The notes below the pieces were generated by a model. It saw only the letters and a list, made by a program, of their open reading frames with translations, did no database searches and was not told the origin of the DNA. A program made the translations under genes and the position numbers. Positions 25,226 to 34,497 of a DNA stretch of 44,574 nt are shown here, piece by piece. How positions within the stretch are numbered: the stretch's first letter is position 1; each line of letters opens with the position of its first letter. Source of the stretch: an uncultured Clostridium sp. (GTDB lineage Bacteria > Bacillota_I > Bacilli_A > Acholeplasmatales > Anaeroplasmataceae); NCBI GenBank assembly GCA_945921565.1, contig CAMEKY010000001.1, positions 1-44,574 on the forward strand. The letters are read 5' to 3'.

Positions 25226-26692
25226 TTGAAAAATCAAAATAAAGGTTTTATTGCTTTGATTTGGGCTTCTTCAGATAAATTTTTTACAAATGTAATTGCT
25301 TTAATTATATCTATTATTTTAGCTAGACTAATTGATCCCAGTGAATTTGGTATATTAGCAACTGCGTCTATTTTTACAATTCTTTTGTCATTATTTGTAG
25401 AGCCTGGAATGACTAGCGCATTAATTCAAAAGAAGAATAGTGATAAGTTGGATTTTTCTACAATTCAAACTTTTAATCTATTTTTTGGCATTATACTATA
25501 TTTTGCATTGTTTTTTTTATCAAATCCTATTTCATCTTGGTTCAAAATGCCGATTCTATCATTAGTAATAAAAATACTTGGTTTACAAATCGTTATTGGT
25601 GGAATCAATTCTGTTCAAGTGGCATATGTTCAAAAAAATATGATGTTCAAGAAATATCTTATATGTTCTATTGTTTCTATAACTTTTAGTGCAGTGATTG
25701 CTATTTTTATGGCTTTTAAAGGATATGGTGTATGGGCACTTGTTACTTATAACTTATTGAAACAGTTTCTGATAACAGTTTTGACATTTTTTATATTTAA
25801 ATGTAGATTTGGATTTAAATTTTCAAAAGAGCGTTTTAGGGAAATGTTTCCATTCGCAAGTAAAATCTTGTTTTCAAAATTTATAGATCAAGGGTATGTA
25901 GAATTTACACAATTAATAACTAGTAAAGAATTTTCAACTACTGATTTGGCTTATTATAATAAAGGAAAGTCATTTCCTGAATTAATCATGCTTAGTATAA
26001 ATAATGCTTTATCTAGTGTGATGTTCCCTTATTTTTCAGAGTTGCAAGATGATAAAGAGTCTTTTTCTAGTTCTATTCGAAATTTCATACAATTAACTTC
26101 TTATATATGTATACCAATGATGATTGGTTTATGTGCTTGCGCAAAAAATTTCATATTAGTTATTTTGAATGAAAAATGGGTTGATAGTGTTCCTTTTCTT
26201 CAATTATATTGTGTGTATTATTTATTTATTCCTTTTAGCAATGTTGTTCAACAATCATTAAAAGCATTAGGTAATAGCATAATTCCGTTATTTATTCAAA
26301 TTTTTAAATTTGTTATCAGTATTGTATCTCTAATTGTTTTGCTATTGCTTCTTAAATCACCTATCGCTATAGCTTTATCTGTAGCAATTTCTTATAGTAT
26401 TGCTTTCATTGTAGAATCCATTATAGCATCTAAATTTCTTGACTATAAAATTAGATCAATTTTTATAGATATGGGTCCTTCATTAATAGCTTCATGCTTA
26501 ATGGGGCTTGGTGTATATTTAATTGGTTTTTTGAATTTAAATTTAATTGTTAAATTGTTGATTCAAGTTATTTTTGGTATAATTTTTTATCTAGTTTTTT
26601 CGGTAAAATTTAAATTCCCGCAGATTAATTATATAAAAAATATGTTTTTTAATAAGAAGGAGGAAAAAAATGAAGATGTCAATCATTCCTGA
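25226..26692 (+). CDS. wzx: Lipid-linked oligosaccharide flippase (Wzx-like, MOP superfamily)
   Basis: A 488-residue membrane protein with about 12-14 helices and the polysaccharide-transport opening GFIALIWASSDKFFTNVIAL and LARLIDPSEFGILATASIF. It should flip the undecaprenyl-linked repeat unit to the outer face for the polymerase. The start is TTG 25226, fixed by ACGAGGTGAG just upstream; the ATG at 25220 is in another frame and hits a stop at once. Its last 23 bases overlap the next gene, so the two are co-translated. Confidence 0.9.
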   Translation: MKNQNKGFIALIWASSDKFFTNVIALIISIILARLIDPSEFGILATASIFTILLSLFVEPGMTSALIQKKNSDKLDFSTIQTFNLFFGIILYFALFFLSNPISSWFKMPILSLVIKILGLQIVIGGINSVQVAYVQKNMMFKKYLICSIVSITFSAVIAIFMAFKGYGVWALVTYNLLKQFLITVLTFFIFKCRFGFKFSKERFREMFPFASKILFSKFIDQGYVEFTQLITSKEFSTTDLAYYNKGKSFPELIMLSINNALSSVMFPYFSELQDDKESFSSSIRNFIQLTSYICIPMMIGLCACAKNFILVILNEKWVDSVPFLQLYCVYYLFIPFSNVVQQSLKALGNSIIPLFIQIFKFVISIVSLIVLLLLLKSPIAIALSVAISYSIAFIVESIIASKFLDYKIRSIFIDMGPSLIASCLMGLGVYLIGFLNLNLIVKLLIQVIFGIIFYLVFSVKFKFPQINYIKNMFFNKKEEKNEDVNHS

Positions 26693-28538
26693 TAAAGAGT
26701 TTTTATCCAAAATTATTTCATCTAGATTTCCAATAAAGAAAAACCCTAAGCATTTATTTGGATATACTAAAATAATAGATAATGACGATTTTTCTATTTA
26801 TGAAAGACCGTTCGGAAGAGATAAGGTTGTTGCAGCTTATGGTGATACTATAGTAAAGCAGCATGGTGATTTAGATATTTTCTATATACCAGATGCAAGA
26901 TTAAATATTTTAAAATATCATATTAAATTAAACCAAAATTCTTTTCCTGGGCTTATTAAAAATAGCATTATCTCACAGTGCATATTAATTCCATATTTGA
27001 GAATTGTAAAAAAAGATACTTATATTAGAGATGTTAGGCTTTGTGTTATTACTGACAAAGGGCAAATTTTTCATAATAAACCATCTCGTAATTTTGATTG
27101 CGATGGTTATTCGTTGAAAAATGATGTCGTTAGGTTTGAGGAGAGTGTTGTTTGGGACATTCCAGGCAGAAAACATCCGACTAACCACGAAAACGTTGAA
27201 GAATATGAATGCTATTATCCAGGTCTTCCATCTTCTTGTTATACTATTTCACCAATATCTAACAAAAATAAGCGATTTGTTGATAAATATGGTAATGGAG
27301 GTTTCCCTAGTTATAAAGAACTTGTTATTGATGGAAATAAGAAAATTTGCTCAAGGTTTTATAAATTTTCCACATCAAGTCGTTCCAATCCATTTTTCTT
27401 TATTGGCTCTGGTGAACGTAATGATAAGATGACTTTAATAGGAACCTACAGAGCGAATGTTGATAGTGGAACAAGAACATGTTTGTTTGCTTCGAGTGAT
27501 GGCGGAAGAGAGTGGTTCTGTAAATATGAATTTAGCGATTTTGGTGAATATTCATTTAAGCAAGGATACTCTGATTTATGGGGGACTAATTTTGGTAACA
27601 AAATATTGTTGAATTTTAATTATGATTTTTCGAATTCTGATTTTTATGTTTATAAACGATCTATAGTATTACCTAATTCTGAAGACGGAAAGATACAAAC
27701 TCAATTTAATTGGGACCAGATGGGAAAAATTAAAAGGATTATTAGTGAAGATGGTACTATATTTGAAACTGAAAAACCTCATAATTTAGAAAGTGGAAAT
27801 ATAGTTGCTCTAAAAAGTATATCAAACCTTCCCAAAACTGTTTCATGGCTTAATTGTAGTGTAATTAATTCAAACGGAACTGGCGATGGTGTGCAATTTA
27901 AGGTTAAAAAAATAGATGAATATAAATTTGAGATTTATGAATTACTATCAAGTCAATTTCCAACGTTACCATGTCGACACATTCACCATATTAATCCTTT
28001 AAAAGATGGTTGGATTGTTGGTACTGGAGAGATATATCCGAATGGATGGCTGATTTATGTTCAACAAAAAATGGCGGACACATATTCAATTGTTTCTGCT
28101 AGTGAAAGTTTAAAAATGATTAGAATTAATACAAAAGAAGAGTCTATTCAACGAACGATGGGAATGATTTTATTTGATACATGTGATAAAAAAATTATTT
28201 TTGCATCAGATCATGATAATCTTCTGAGAAATGAAATTGATTCGAACGCTTTTAAAAATATTTCTAGAGGCTCAACAGGAATATATGTTGGGAAATTGGA
28301 AGATGTAGATGATAGGAATAAATTCGATTGTGTTTATGATGCGTATGAACCTGCTTACTTCTTTCAAAAAATTCAAAATATACTTGTGTTTGCAGGGCAA
28401 CGCGGTGAACTTGCGATTTGTAATGATCCAAATTATAAGAAATGGTATAAATTTAGACTAAATAGGTTTATAATGTACTATATGGGATATTATAATACTT
28501 TTCACATATTTAACGATTATATTATTCTAAATAAATAA
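26670..28538 (+). CDS. 622-residue protein with a sialidase-type Asp-box; function unknown
   Basis: I do not recognise a full-length family. The start is ATG 26670, six bases after AAGGAGG; the gene overlaps the flippase by 23 bases. There is no signal peptide and no clear membrane helix, so it looks cytoplasmic. Near residue 270 the sequence CLFASSDGGREWF fits the Asp-box S-x-D-x-G-x-x-W of sialidase/BNR beta-propellers. The flanks are beta-rich with repeated aromatic-glycine turns (GSGERNDKMTLIGTYRA, GYSDLWGTNFGNK, LKDGWIVGTGEIYPNGW, LVFAGQRGELAI). A 60-residue segment around 340-440 looks inserted. It could be a propeller scaffold, a glycosidase-like enzyme or a modifying enzyme for the repeat unit. 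Confidence 0.6.
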   Translation: MKMSIIPDKEFLSKIISSRFPIKKNPKHLFGYTKIIDNDDFSIYERPFGRDKVVAAYGDTIVKQHGDLDIFYIPDARLNILKYHIKLNQNSFPGLIKNSIISQCILIPYLRIVKKDTYIRDVRLCVITDKGQIFHNKPSRNFDCDGYSLKNDVVRFEESVVWDIPGRKHPTNHENVEEYECYYPGLPSSCYTISPISNKNKRFVDKYGNGGFPSYKELVIDGNKKICSRFYKFSTSSRSNPFFFIGSGERNDKMTLIGTYRANVDSGTRTCLFASSDGGREWFCKYEFSDFGEYSFKQGYSDLWGTNFGNKILLNFNYDFSNSDFYVYKRSIVLPNSEDGKIQTQFNWDQMGKIKRIISEDGTIFETEKPHNLESGNIVALKSISNLPKTVSWLNCSVINSNGTGDGVQFKVKKIDEYKFEIYELLSSQFPTLPCRHIHHINPLKDGWIVGTGEIYPNGWLIYVQQKMADTYSIVSASESLKMIRINTKEESIQRTMGMILFDTCDKKIIFASDHDNLLRNEIDSNAFKNISRGSTGIYVGKLEDVDDRNKFDCVYDAYEPAYFFQKIQNILVFAGQRGELAICNDPNYKKWYKFRLNRFIMYYMGYYNTFHIFNDYIILNK

Positions 28539-28567
28539 TAAAAATATATTATACGAGGAGAAAGATT

Positions 28568-29608
28568 ATGTCAATTTTTAAAAATAAAACATTAATGATT
28601 ACTGGAGGGACAGGCTCATTTGGAAATGCTGTTCTTAATAGATTTTTAAAGTCTGATATTAAGGAAATAAGAATTTTTTCGAGAGATGAGAAGAAGCAAG
28701 ATGATATGCGTCATGAATATCAGGCTAAATATCCGAATGATTTTCATAAAATTTCCTTTTATATTGGCGATGTTCGTTCATTAGAATCTTGTAGGGGAGC
28801 AATGCATGGTGTTGATTATATTTTTCATGCTGCGGCATTGAAGCAAGTTCCTTCATGTGAATTCTTCCCTATGGAAGCAGTAAGAACAAATGTTATTGGA
28901 ACAGATAATGTTTTAACATCTGCAATAGAAGCAGGCGTTGAAGCTGTAATTTGTTTATCAACTGATAAAGCTGCATATCCGATTAATGCGATGGGTATTA
29001 CAAAAGCTATCGAAGAAAAGGTTGCTGTTGCTAAATCACGTAACAGTGGTAAGACAAAAATATGTTGTACCCGATATGGAAATGTAATGTGTTCAAGAGG
29101 TTCTGTAATTCCTCTTTGGATTGATCAAATTAGAAATGGATTACCGGTAACTTTAACAGAACCTAAAATGACTAGATTTATTATGTCATTAGAGGAAGCA
29201 GTTGATTTAGTCCTATTTGCATTTGAACATGGGCAAAATGGGGATATTTTAGTGCAAAAAGCCCCAGCATGTACAATAGGTATGCAAGCTGAAGCAGTAG
29301 TTGAGATGTTTGGTGGTAATAAAAAAGATATAAAAATCATAGGTATTCGTCATGGAGAAAAAATGTATGAAACATTATTAACTAATGAGGAATGCGCAAA
29401 GGCAGAAGATCTTGGTAATTTCTATAGGGTTCCTGCAGATAATCGTGGCTTGAATTATGACAAGTATTTTAAAGATGGGGATAAAGAAAGAGTAAAGCTA
29501 TCAGAGTTTAATTCAAATAATACTAGACAACTCACTATTCCTGAAATTAAAGAAGCAATGTATAAACTTCAATACATTAAAGAAGAATTGGAAAAAGAAA
29601 ATATGTAA
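28568..29608 (+). CDS. capE: UDP-GlcNAc 4,6-dehydratase/5-epimerase (CapE/WbjB type)
   Basis: A 346-residue soluble SDR enzyme starting the UDP-L-FucNAc route: it dehydrates UDP-GlcNAc and inverts C5. ITGGTGSFGNAVL (11-23) binds NADP. FSRDEKKQDDMRHE (37-50) is a signature of the CapE/FlaA1/PseB group. Catalysis uses STDKAAYPINAMGITK (131-146), with Thr132-Asp133-Lys134, Met142 and Lys146. RFIMSLEEAVDL (about 197) and GIRHGEKMYETLL (about 260) are typical. Unlike the PglF-type protein it has no membrane helices. CapG and CapF follow, which is why I choose CapE over PseB. It starts after ACGAGGAG. Confidence 0.93.
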   Translation: MSIFKNKTLMITGGTGSFGNAVLNRFLKSDIKEIRIFSRDEKKQDDMRHEYQAKYPNDFHKISFYIGDVRSLESCRGAMHGVDYIFHAAALKQVPSCEFFPMEAVRTNVIGTDNVLTSAIEAGVEAVICLSTDKAAYPINAMGITKAIEEKVAVAKSRNSGKTKICCTRYGNVMCSRGSVIPLWIDQIRNGLPVTLTEPKMTRFIMSLEEAVDLVLFAFEHGQNGDILVQKAPACTIGMQAEAVVEMFGGNKKDIKIIGIRHGEKMYETLLTNEECAKAEDLGNFYRVPADNRGLNYDKYFKDGDKERVKLSEFNSNNTRQLTIPEIKEAMYKLQYIKEELEKENM

Positions 29609-29626
29609 TAATGGTGGTGAAATCAT

Positions 29627-30793
29627 ATGTATGACTTCAAATGGAAAGAAAACGGTGCTATAAAATTATTAATAATTGTTGGGACAAGACCTGAAATTAT
29701 TAGATTGGCAGCTGTTATGAAACGTGCTAGAGAATATTTTGATGTTTGTATTGCTCATACTGGTCAAAATTATGATAAAAATTTAAATGATGTTTTTTGG
29801 AGTGATTTTGATTTGGGAGGACCTGATGTTTGGTTAAATGTTGTAGGAGAAAACTTAGGGCAAACTTGTGGTAATGTTATTGCACGAAGTTATGAACTTA
29901 TGGTTGAAATTAAACCAGATGCAGTTTTGGTATTAGGAGATACAAATTCATGTTTATCTGCAATTTCTGCTAAGAGATTACATATACCGGTATTTCATAT
30001 GGAAGCAGGAAACAGATGTAAAGATGAGAATCTTCCTGAGGAAACAAATAGAAGAATTGTTGATGTGATTTCCGATGTGAATTTACCATATTCTGAACCT
30101 GCTAGAAAATATCTTCACGACCTTGGCATGCCAAAGGAAAGAACATATGTAACTGGGTCACCTATGGCAGAGGTATTGCGAGGAAATTTATCTAAGATTG
30201 AAGCAAGTGATGTTTTATCTCGTCTTGGATTAGAAAAAAATAAATATATTTTACTTTCGGCTCATAGAGAAGAAAACTTAGATAGTGAGAAAAATTTCTT
30301 ATCATTATTTAATGCAATTAATGCTCTAGCAAAAAAATATGATTGTCCCATTCTTTATTCTTGTCATCCTAGAAGTAGAAAGAAATTTGAGGCATCTGGG
30401 TTTAAACTTGATTCAAGAGTAAGAGTGAATGAACCACTAGGATTTAATGATTACAATAATCTTCAAATGAATGCATTAGCAGTTGTATCTGATTCTGGAA
30501 CATTACCTGAGGAGTCATCTTTCTATTTATCAATAGGTAAGCCTATTGCTGCTGTATGTATTAGAACATCAACAGAAAGACCTGAAGCTCTTGAAGCTGG
30601 GGATTTCATATTAGCTGGTATTACAGAAAAAGAATTATTACAAGCAACATCTATGGCTATAGATATGAAAAATAAGGGCATTTTAGGACATCCATGTGTT
30701 GATTACACAGATGAATGTGTATCAATGAAAGTTGTTAGAATAATTCAATCATATGTTAGTATTGTTAATAAAATGGTTTGGAGAAAAGATTAA
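29627..30793 (+). CDS. capG: UDP-N-acetylhexosamine 2-epimerase (CapG/WbjD, WecB family)
   Basis: A 388-residue GT-B-fold epimerase of the WecB family, predicted to perform the last step to UDP-L-FucNAc by inverting C2 of UDP-PneNAc. VGTRPEIIRLAAVMKRA (18-34), HTGQNYDKNL, LVLGDTNSCLSA, HMEAGNRCKDENLPEE (about 125-140) and SAHREENLD (about 206-214) are the expected substrate-binding and acid-base segments. NRCKDE rather than the WecB form R-T-G-D is typical of the CapG/WbjD branch. It lies 18 bases after capE and 48 before capF. The order E-G-F differs from E-F-G in Staphylococcus aureus. Confidence 0.92.
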   Translation: MYDFKWKENGAIKLLIIVGTRPEIIRLAAVMKRAREYFDVCIAHTGQNYDKNLNDVFWSDFDLGGPDVWLNVVGENLGQTCGNVIARSYELMVEIKPDAVLVLGDTNSCLSAISAKRLHIPVFHMEAGNRCKDENLPEETNRRIVDVISDVNLPYSEPARKYLHDLGMPKERTYVTGSPMAEVLRGNLSKIEASDVLSRLGLEKNKYILLSAHREENLDSEKNFLSLFNAINALAKKYDCPILYSCHPRSRKKFEASGFKLDSRVRVNEPLGFNDYNNLQMNALAVVSDSGTLPEESSFYLSIGKPIAAVCIRTSTERPEALEAGDFILAGITEKELLQATSMAIDMKNKGILGHPCVDYTDECVSMKVVRIIQSYVSIVNKMVWRKD

Positions 30794-30841
30794 AAATAAT
30801 AAATGAGTAAAATATTGTTGTTTTATTGAAAGGACGAGTTT

Positions 30842-32038
30842 ATGAAAATATTAGTTACAGGAGCTAAGGGAATGGTAGGGACCGCCTTAGTTAATAATCT
30901 TAAAACATTACAAAATGGTACAAATAAAACTAGACCAAATATTATTGTTGAGGAGATTTATGAATATGATATTAATAATTCTGTTGAAGAATTAGATGAA
31001 TATTGTTCTAAGTGTGATTTTGTATTTAATTTAGCGGGTGTTAATAGACCTGAAAACCCAGAGGATTTCATGAAAGGAAATTTCGGATTTGCTTCAGATT
31101 TATTAAATTGTTTAAAAAAATACAATAATAAGGCTACAATTATGTTATCATCATCAATACAAGCAACATTATCTGGTAGATTTGGAACTTCAGAATATGG
31201 AAAATCTAAATTAGCTGGTGAAGAGTTATTCTTTAAATATTCTAAAGAGACTGGTGCTAAAGTATCAGTATACAGGTTTGTGAACTTGATGGGTCACTCT
31301 AGGCCAAAATATAATTCGGCAGTATCAACGTTTTGTTGGGCAGTTGCTAATGATGAACCATTTACAGTAAATGATAGATCGACTGAAATAGAATTATTGT
31401 ATATTGATGATTTGGTTGAAGGGATGTATGATCTTCTTGAGGGAAAAGAACGACATTGTGAATTTGATGGAGTTGAGACTATTAATAATCCAAATGGTAG
31501 ATACTGTTATGTTCCGGTAACCCATAAAGTCACTTTAGGTGAAATTGTTGATTTGTTACAACAATTTAAGAATCAGCCTAAAACATTAATGATGCCTAAG
31601 ATTCCTGACGGAAGTTTTGCAAAAAAACTATATTCATTGTATTTAACTTATCTACCTACAAAAGATTTTAAATATGCTCTTAAAATGAATGTAGATGATA
31701 GAGGATCGTTTACAGAGTTATTACATACAGAGGATTGCGGACAAGTTTCTATCAATATATCTAAACCAGGGATTACAAAAGGAAATCATTGGCACAATAG
31801 TAAATGGGAGTATTTTATTGTTGTTTCAGGTCATGGTTTAATACAAGAAAGAAATATAAATACAGGTGAAGTAGTAGAATTTGAAGTAAGTGGCGATAAA
31901 ATTGAAGCAGTTACTATGATACCTGGATGGACTCATAATATAATCAATTTATCCAATACAGAAAATTTAGTAACTGTAATGACATGTAATGAAATATTTA
32001 ATCCAAATCATCCCGATACTTTCTTTAATAAAGTATAA
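30842..32038 (+). CDS. capF: CapF bifunctional UDP-sugar epimerase/reductase
   Basis: A 398-residue fusion. The N-terminal SDR domain (1-270) has VTGAKGMVGTALV (5-17), the Ser103-Ser104 region MLSSSIQATLSG and the catalytic Tyr119-x3-Lys123 in EYGKSK; it reduces C4. The C-terminal cupin (about 280-398) has GNHWHNSKWEYF (315-326, metal-binding His316 and His318, Glu323) and PGWTHNI (His365); it epimerises C3. This is the domain order of S. aureus CapF. The protein is about 30 residues longer than that one. It is the last gene of the main locus, followed by a terminator. AAAGGACG precedes the start. Confidence 0.95.
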   Translation: MKILVTGAKGMVGTALVNNLKTLQNGTNKTRPNIIVEEIYEYDINNSVEELDEYCSKCDFVFNLAGVNRPENPEDFMKGNFGFASDLLNCLKKYNNKATIMLSSSIQATLSGRFGTSEYGKSKLAGEELFFKYSKETGAKVSVYRFVNLMGHSRPKYNSAVSTFCWAVANDEPFTVNDRSTEIELLYIDDLVEGMYDLLEGKERHCEFDGVETINNPNGRYCYVPVTHKVTLGEIVDLLQQFKNQPKTLMMPKIPDGSFAKKLYSLYLTYLPTKDFKYALKMNVDDRGSFTELLHTEDCGQVSINISKPGITKGNHWHNSKWEYFIVVSGHGLIQERNINTGEVVEFEVSGDKIEAVTMIPGWTHNIINLSNTENLVTVMTCNEIFNPNHPDTFFNKV

Positions 32039-32046
32039 TATTTATT

Positions 32047-32081
32047 GACCTTAATATGTATTACATATTATGGCCTTTTTT
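32047..32081 (+). terminator. Rho-independent terminator after capF
   Basis: GACCTTAATATGTA (32047-32060) pairs with TACATATTATGGCC (32062-32075) apart from two mismatches, and TTTTTT follows. It ends the 20-kb polysaccharide transcript. Confidence 0.85.
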
Positions 32082-32177
32082 GTTATTCACATTTTGTTCA
32101 TTTAAAATCAGATTCTAATCTCAAATTTTTAACACTTTCTTGAAAACCAATCATCATTCATTTCTTATAATGTTATT

Positions 32178-32345
32178 GTGAGAAGAAATAACCTAATGAT
32201 TTCAGGTACAAAACCTATTACAAGATTATCAACAACATCTATAGGTATATTTAACTATATTTAATTGTAAAGTTGTTTTTGTTGTCAGTTGTAATCTCTA
32301 AAATAGAACATGGACTGTATTATAGGATACCTTAGGTTATAACAA
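32178..32345 (+). ncRNA. Candidate rod-like structured RNA
   Basis: Nested complementary segments enclose this intergenic stretch: ATAACCTAA (32188-32196) with TTAGGTTAT (32332-32340), CCTAT (32214-32218) with ATAGG (32322-32326), and GATTA-T-CAAC (32224-32233) with GTTG-TAATC (32288-32296). A TATAAT at 32166-32171 would start transcription about ten bases before the outer stem; TTGAAA lies at 32140-32145 but at a 20-base spacing. No terminator is visible right after it. The shape, a long rod with side bubbles, is loosely like 6S RNA, but I see no family consensus. The remaining gap (32082-32177 and 32346-32522) holds only AT-rich sequence and the decayed promoter of the glmM relic. Confidence 0.35.
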
Positions 32346-32522
32346 TTGCTGTAAGCAATAAAGAAATGTGCAAAATCATTCAACGTCTTTGTGTAAATAA
32401 AAAACAGCTGATTATATACCCATTGATGAAAATAATATTTAATTTAAATAAAGGGAACATAAGTTATAGTTAAAATATGAATTATATGATACAATTGTAT
32501 GTGTAAAAAAGGGGCAGTAAAA

Positions 32523-33567
32523 ATGGAGAAATGTCTTGGTATTGATAGTATACATGGCGGACTTAATAAAAAATTAACAGTAGATATTATTAGTAAAATG
32601 ATGACACATTAGAATCTTTAGGAAACATGGATGTTGTAGTAGCAACAAACAATTGTCTTGCAAAGGATATATTTGTAAAATGCGATTATAGTAGGCGTAC
32701 TATCACATGGAATGAATATTCAACTTGCATGAATAATACCTATATTAGACTTAATTTATTATTCAAAAGTAAAGTATATACTGGTGTAATGATTATGTAA
32801 TCCATATATTGATAATGGTATTAAGCTTTTAAACAGGAACTAATAATTAACTGATGAAGAAGGAGTTAATTTTGAAATTTTGATGGATGAACTAAAAGAT
32901 TATACGGGTGAAATATGAATGTATAATTTGATTTCATTAATAACCATGTAGTTTTACTCACCATGAGTTATTAAAAGAAATTGTAGTTACAAATAAATAT
33001 GGCTTGGGCTTCGCATTTAATGGCGATGGAGATAGATTCCTATGTGTTTATTTAAATGGTAATACAGTAGATGGTGATCCGATAATCTACTTAATTGCTA
33101 AATACATAAAATCAAAGTATAAGCCTAATAAAAATCCTGCTATTCTTTCAATTATATTTAATCTAAAATTGCTTCATAAGTTTGAAGAAGAAAATAATCT
33201 AGGGATTGGTGGAGAAAACTCGGGACATATTATCTTACCTGAAATGTTTAACATAGGTAATGGAATAATAAATGTAGGATTTGTTGTAAATTTACTATTT
33301 GAAACAAATACAACAAATAACGATTGGTTTAAGGTTATTAAGATGTATGTCGAAAAAAGGTAAACAACAAAGTAGCAAAGAAAACAATTTTATTAAATAA
33401 CAAAGCTTTAGTTGAAATAATAGAAAAAAGAATTTTACGACGATTGCAAAATTATTGTTAGAGCATTTGGGACGGAAGACTTGATTAGTGTATCAGTAAT
33501 GACTAAAGATGAATCTACTATGTGAAATTATGCAGATGAGTTTGTTAATATGGCTAAAGACATATAA
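32523..33567 (+). pseudogene. glmM: Decayed second copy of glmM
   Basis: The whole stretch aligns to the intact glmM at 34498. The start MEKCLGIDSIHGGLNKKLTV parallels MGKYFGTDGMRGVPNQKLTV, then one base is lost and TAG follows at 32610-32612. Where the intact gene has TASHNP, about nine bases including the catalytic serine codon are deleted near 32798. Roughly 150 bases of the middle domain are missing near 32925. A 119-residue open stretch (33004-33363) keeps GFAFNGDGDR and GGENSGH but lacks the EDGIKVIETSVGDK segment. The end VRAFGTEDLISVSVM closes at TAA 33565-33567. An upstream element similar to the intact gene's promoter precedes it. It cannot make an enzyme. Confidence 0.92.
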
Positions 33568-33600
33568 ATAAAACATTATATTTTTTCAGGAGGAACAGCT

Positions 33601-34188
33601 ATGAATCAAAGATTAGTTATAATTGGTGCGAGCGGACATGGAAAAGTAATTAAAGAGATTGGAGAGTTTTATTATAAGAATATTGTATTTTTAGACGATG
33701 TTTTAACTAAGAATGTTTCAGGACCAGTTTCTGATTTTATTAAATACAAGAATGATAGTGATTTTATTGTTGCAATAGGGAATAATGAAATAAGAGCAAA
33801 GATTTTTTCGCTATTAGGTGATGTTAATCATGCAACACTAATTCACCCCAATGCTTATATAAGTAAAACAGCTAAAATTGGCAAAGGAACTGTTGTTATG
33901 GCAGGAGCAGTTATTAATGCTGATGTTACAATTGGTAAAGGTGTAATTATTAATACTTGCTCATCAATTGACCATGATTGCATAATTAATGATTTTAGTC
34001 ATATATCTGTTGGATCACATATTGCTGGAACTGTTGAAATAGGTAGCAACTGTTTTGTATGTGCCGGTGCTACAGTTATTAATAACTTGAAGGTTTGTTC
34101 AAACGTCATTATTGGTGCTGGTGGAACCGTTATCAATAATATAGAAGAATCAGGAACATATGTTGGAACGCCTACCAAAAAAATCTAA
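33601..34188 (+). CDS. pglD: Sugar O/N-acetyltransferase of the NeuD/PglD family
   Basis: A 195-residue enzyme with the NeuD/PglD layout: a Rossmann-like UDP-sugar-binding part (VIIGASGHGKVIKEI, 6-20; FLDDV, 30-34), then a left-handed beta-helix from about 88. SSIDHDCIINDFSH (121-134) places His125 and His134 where PglD has its catalytic histidine and partner, and NLKVCSNVIIGAGGTVINNI closes the helix. PglD N-acetylates the 4-amino sugar made by PglE, so this would complete the UDP-diNAcBac route whose other genes lie 15 kb upstream. AGGAGGA precedes ATG 33601. It is intact while both flanks are pseudogenes. Confidence 0.88.
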   Translation: MNQRLVIIGASGHGKVIKEIGEFYYKNIVFLDDVLTKNVSGPVSDFIKYKNDSDFIVAIGNNEIRAKIFSLLGDVNHATLIHPNAYISKTAKIGKGTVVMAGAVINADVTIGKGVIINTCSSIDHDCIINDFSHISVGSHIAGTVEIGSNCFVCAGATVINNLKVCSNVIIGAGGTVINNIEESGTYVGTPTKKI

Positions 34189-34206
34189 TCTAATGTAATA
34201 CATTGT

Positions 34207-34415
34207 CAGATGAAATTAATAATAAATGATTTATACATAAAATAGCTAAAATATTTCCTTATGCTTATTTATGTGTTCTATGTATTATTGGTGCGAATGA
34301 AGAGTAAAACATTGTGTTTTAAATAGAGGCTTGCAATAGTTGGAAATGACTGAGTAGAAGGTAAATCAGTAGAATAAAAAATGTTATCATTTTTGATAAT
34401 GTACAAATCTACCTA
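34207..34415 (+). pseudogene. Decayed copy of the hexapeptide acetyltransferase gene
   Basis: This non-coding stretch aligns base by base with the interior of the intact gene at 37096-37779. ACATAAAATAGCTAAAAT parallels ACATAAAAAAGCTAAAGT, TGTATTATTGGTGCGAAT parallels TGTATTATTGGTGCCAAT, and TTTTTGATAATGTACAA occurs in both (37429 onward in the intact copy). Several stops interrupt it, and both ends are lost. With the glmM relic upstream it shows that the glmM-acetyltransferase block was once duplicated in tandem. The remainder of the gap to 34497 is AT-rich, with a TATAAT (34458-34463) that probably serves glmM. Confidence 0.85.
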
Positions 34416-34497
34416 TCAAAACTTTTAAATAATTTAGAAACAATTCGAATAATATGATATAATTAAGTTATATTGTAGAATATTGACGAGGTTTTAT

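Noticed and set aside
33004-33363. Stand-alone 119-residue protein with a DGDGDR motif
   Set aside because: It is the longest open piece of the decayed glmM copy, with internal deletions and no start signal of its own.
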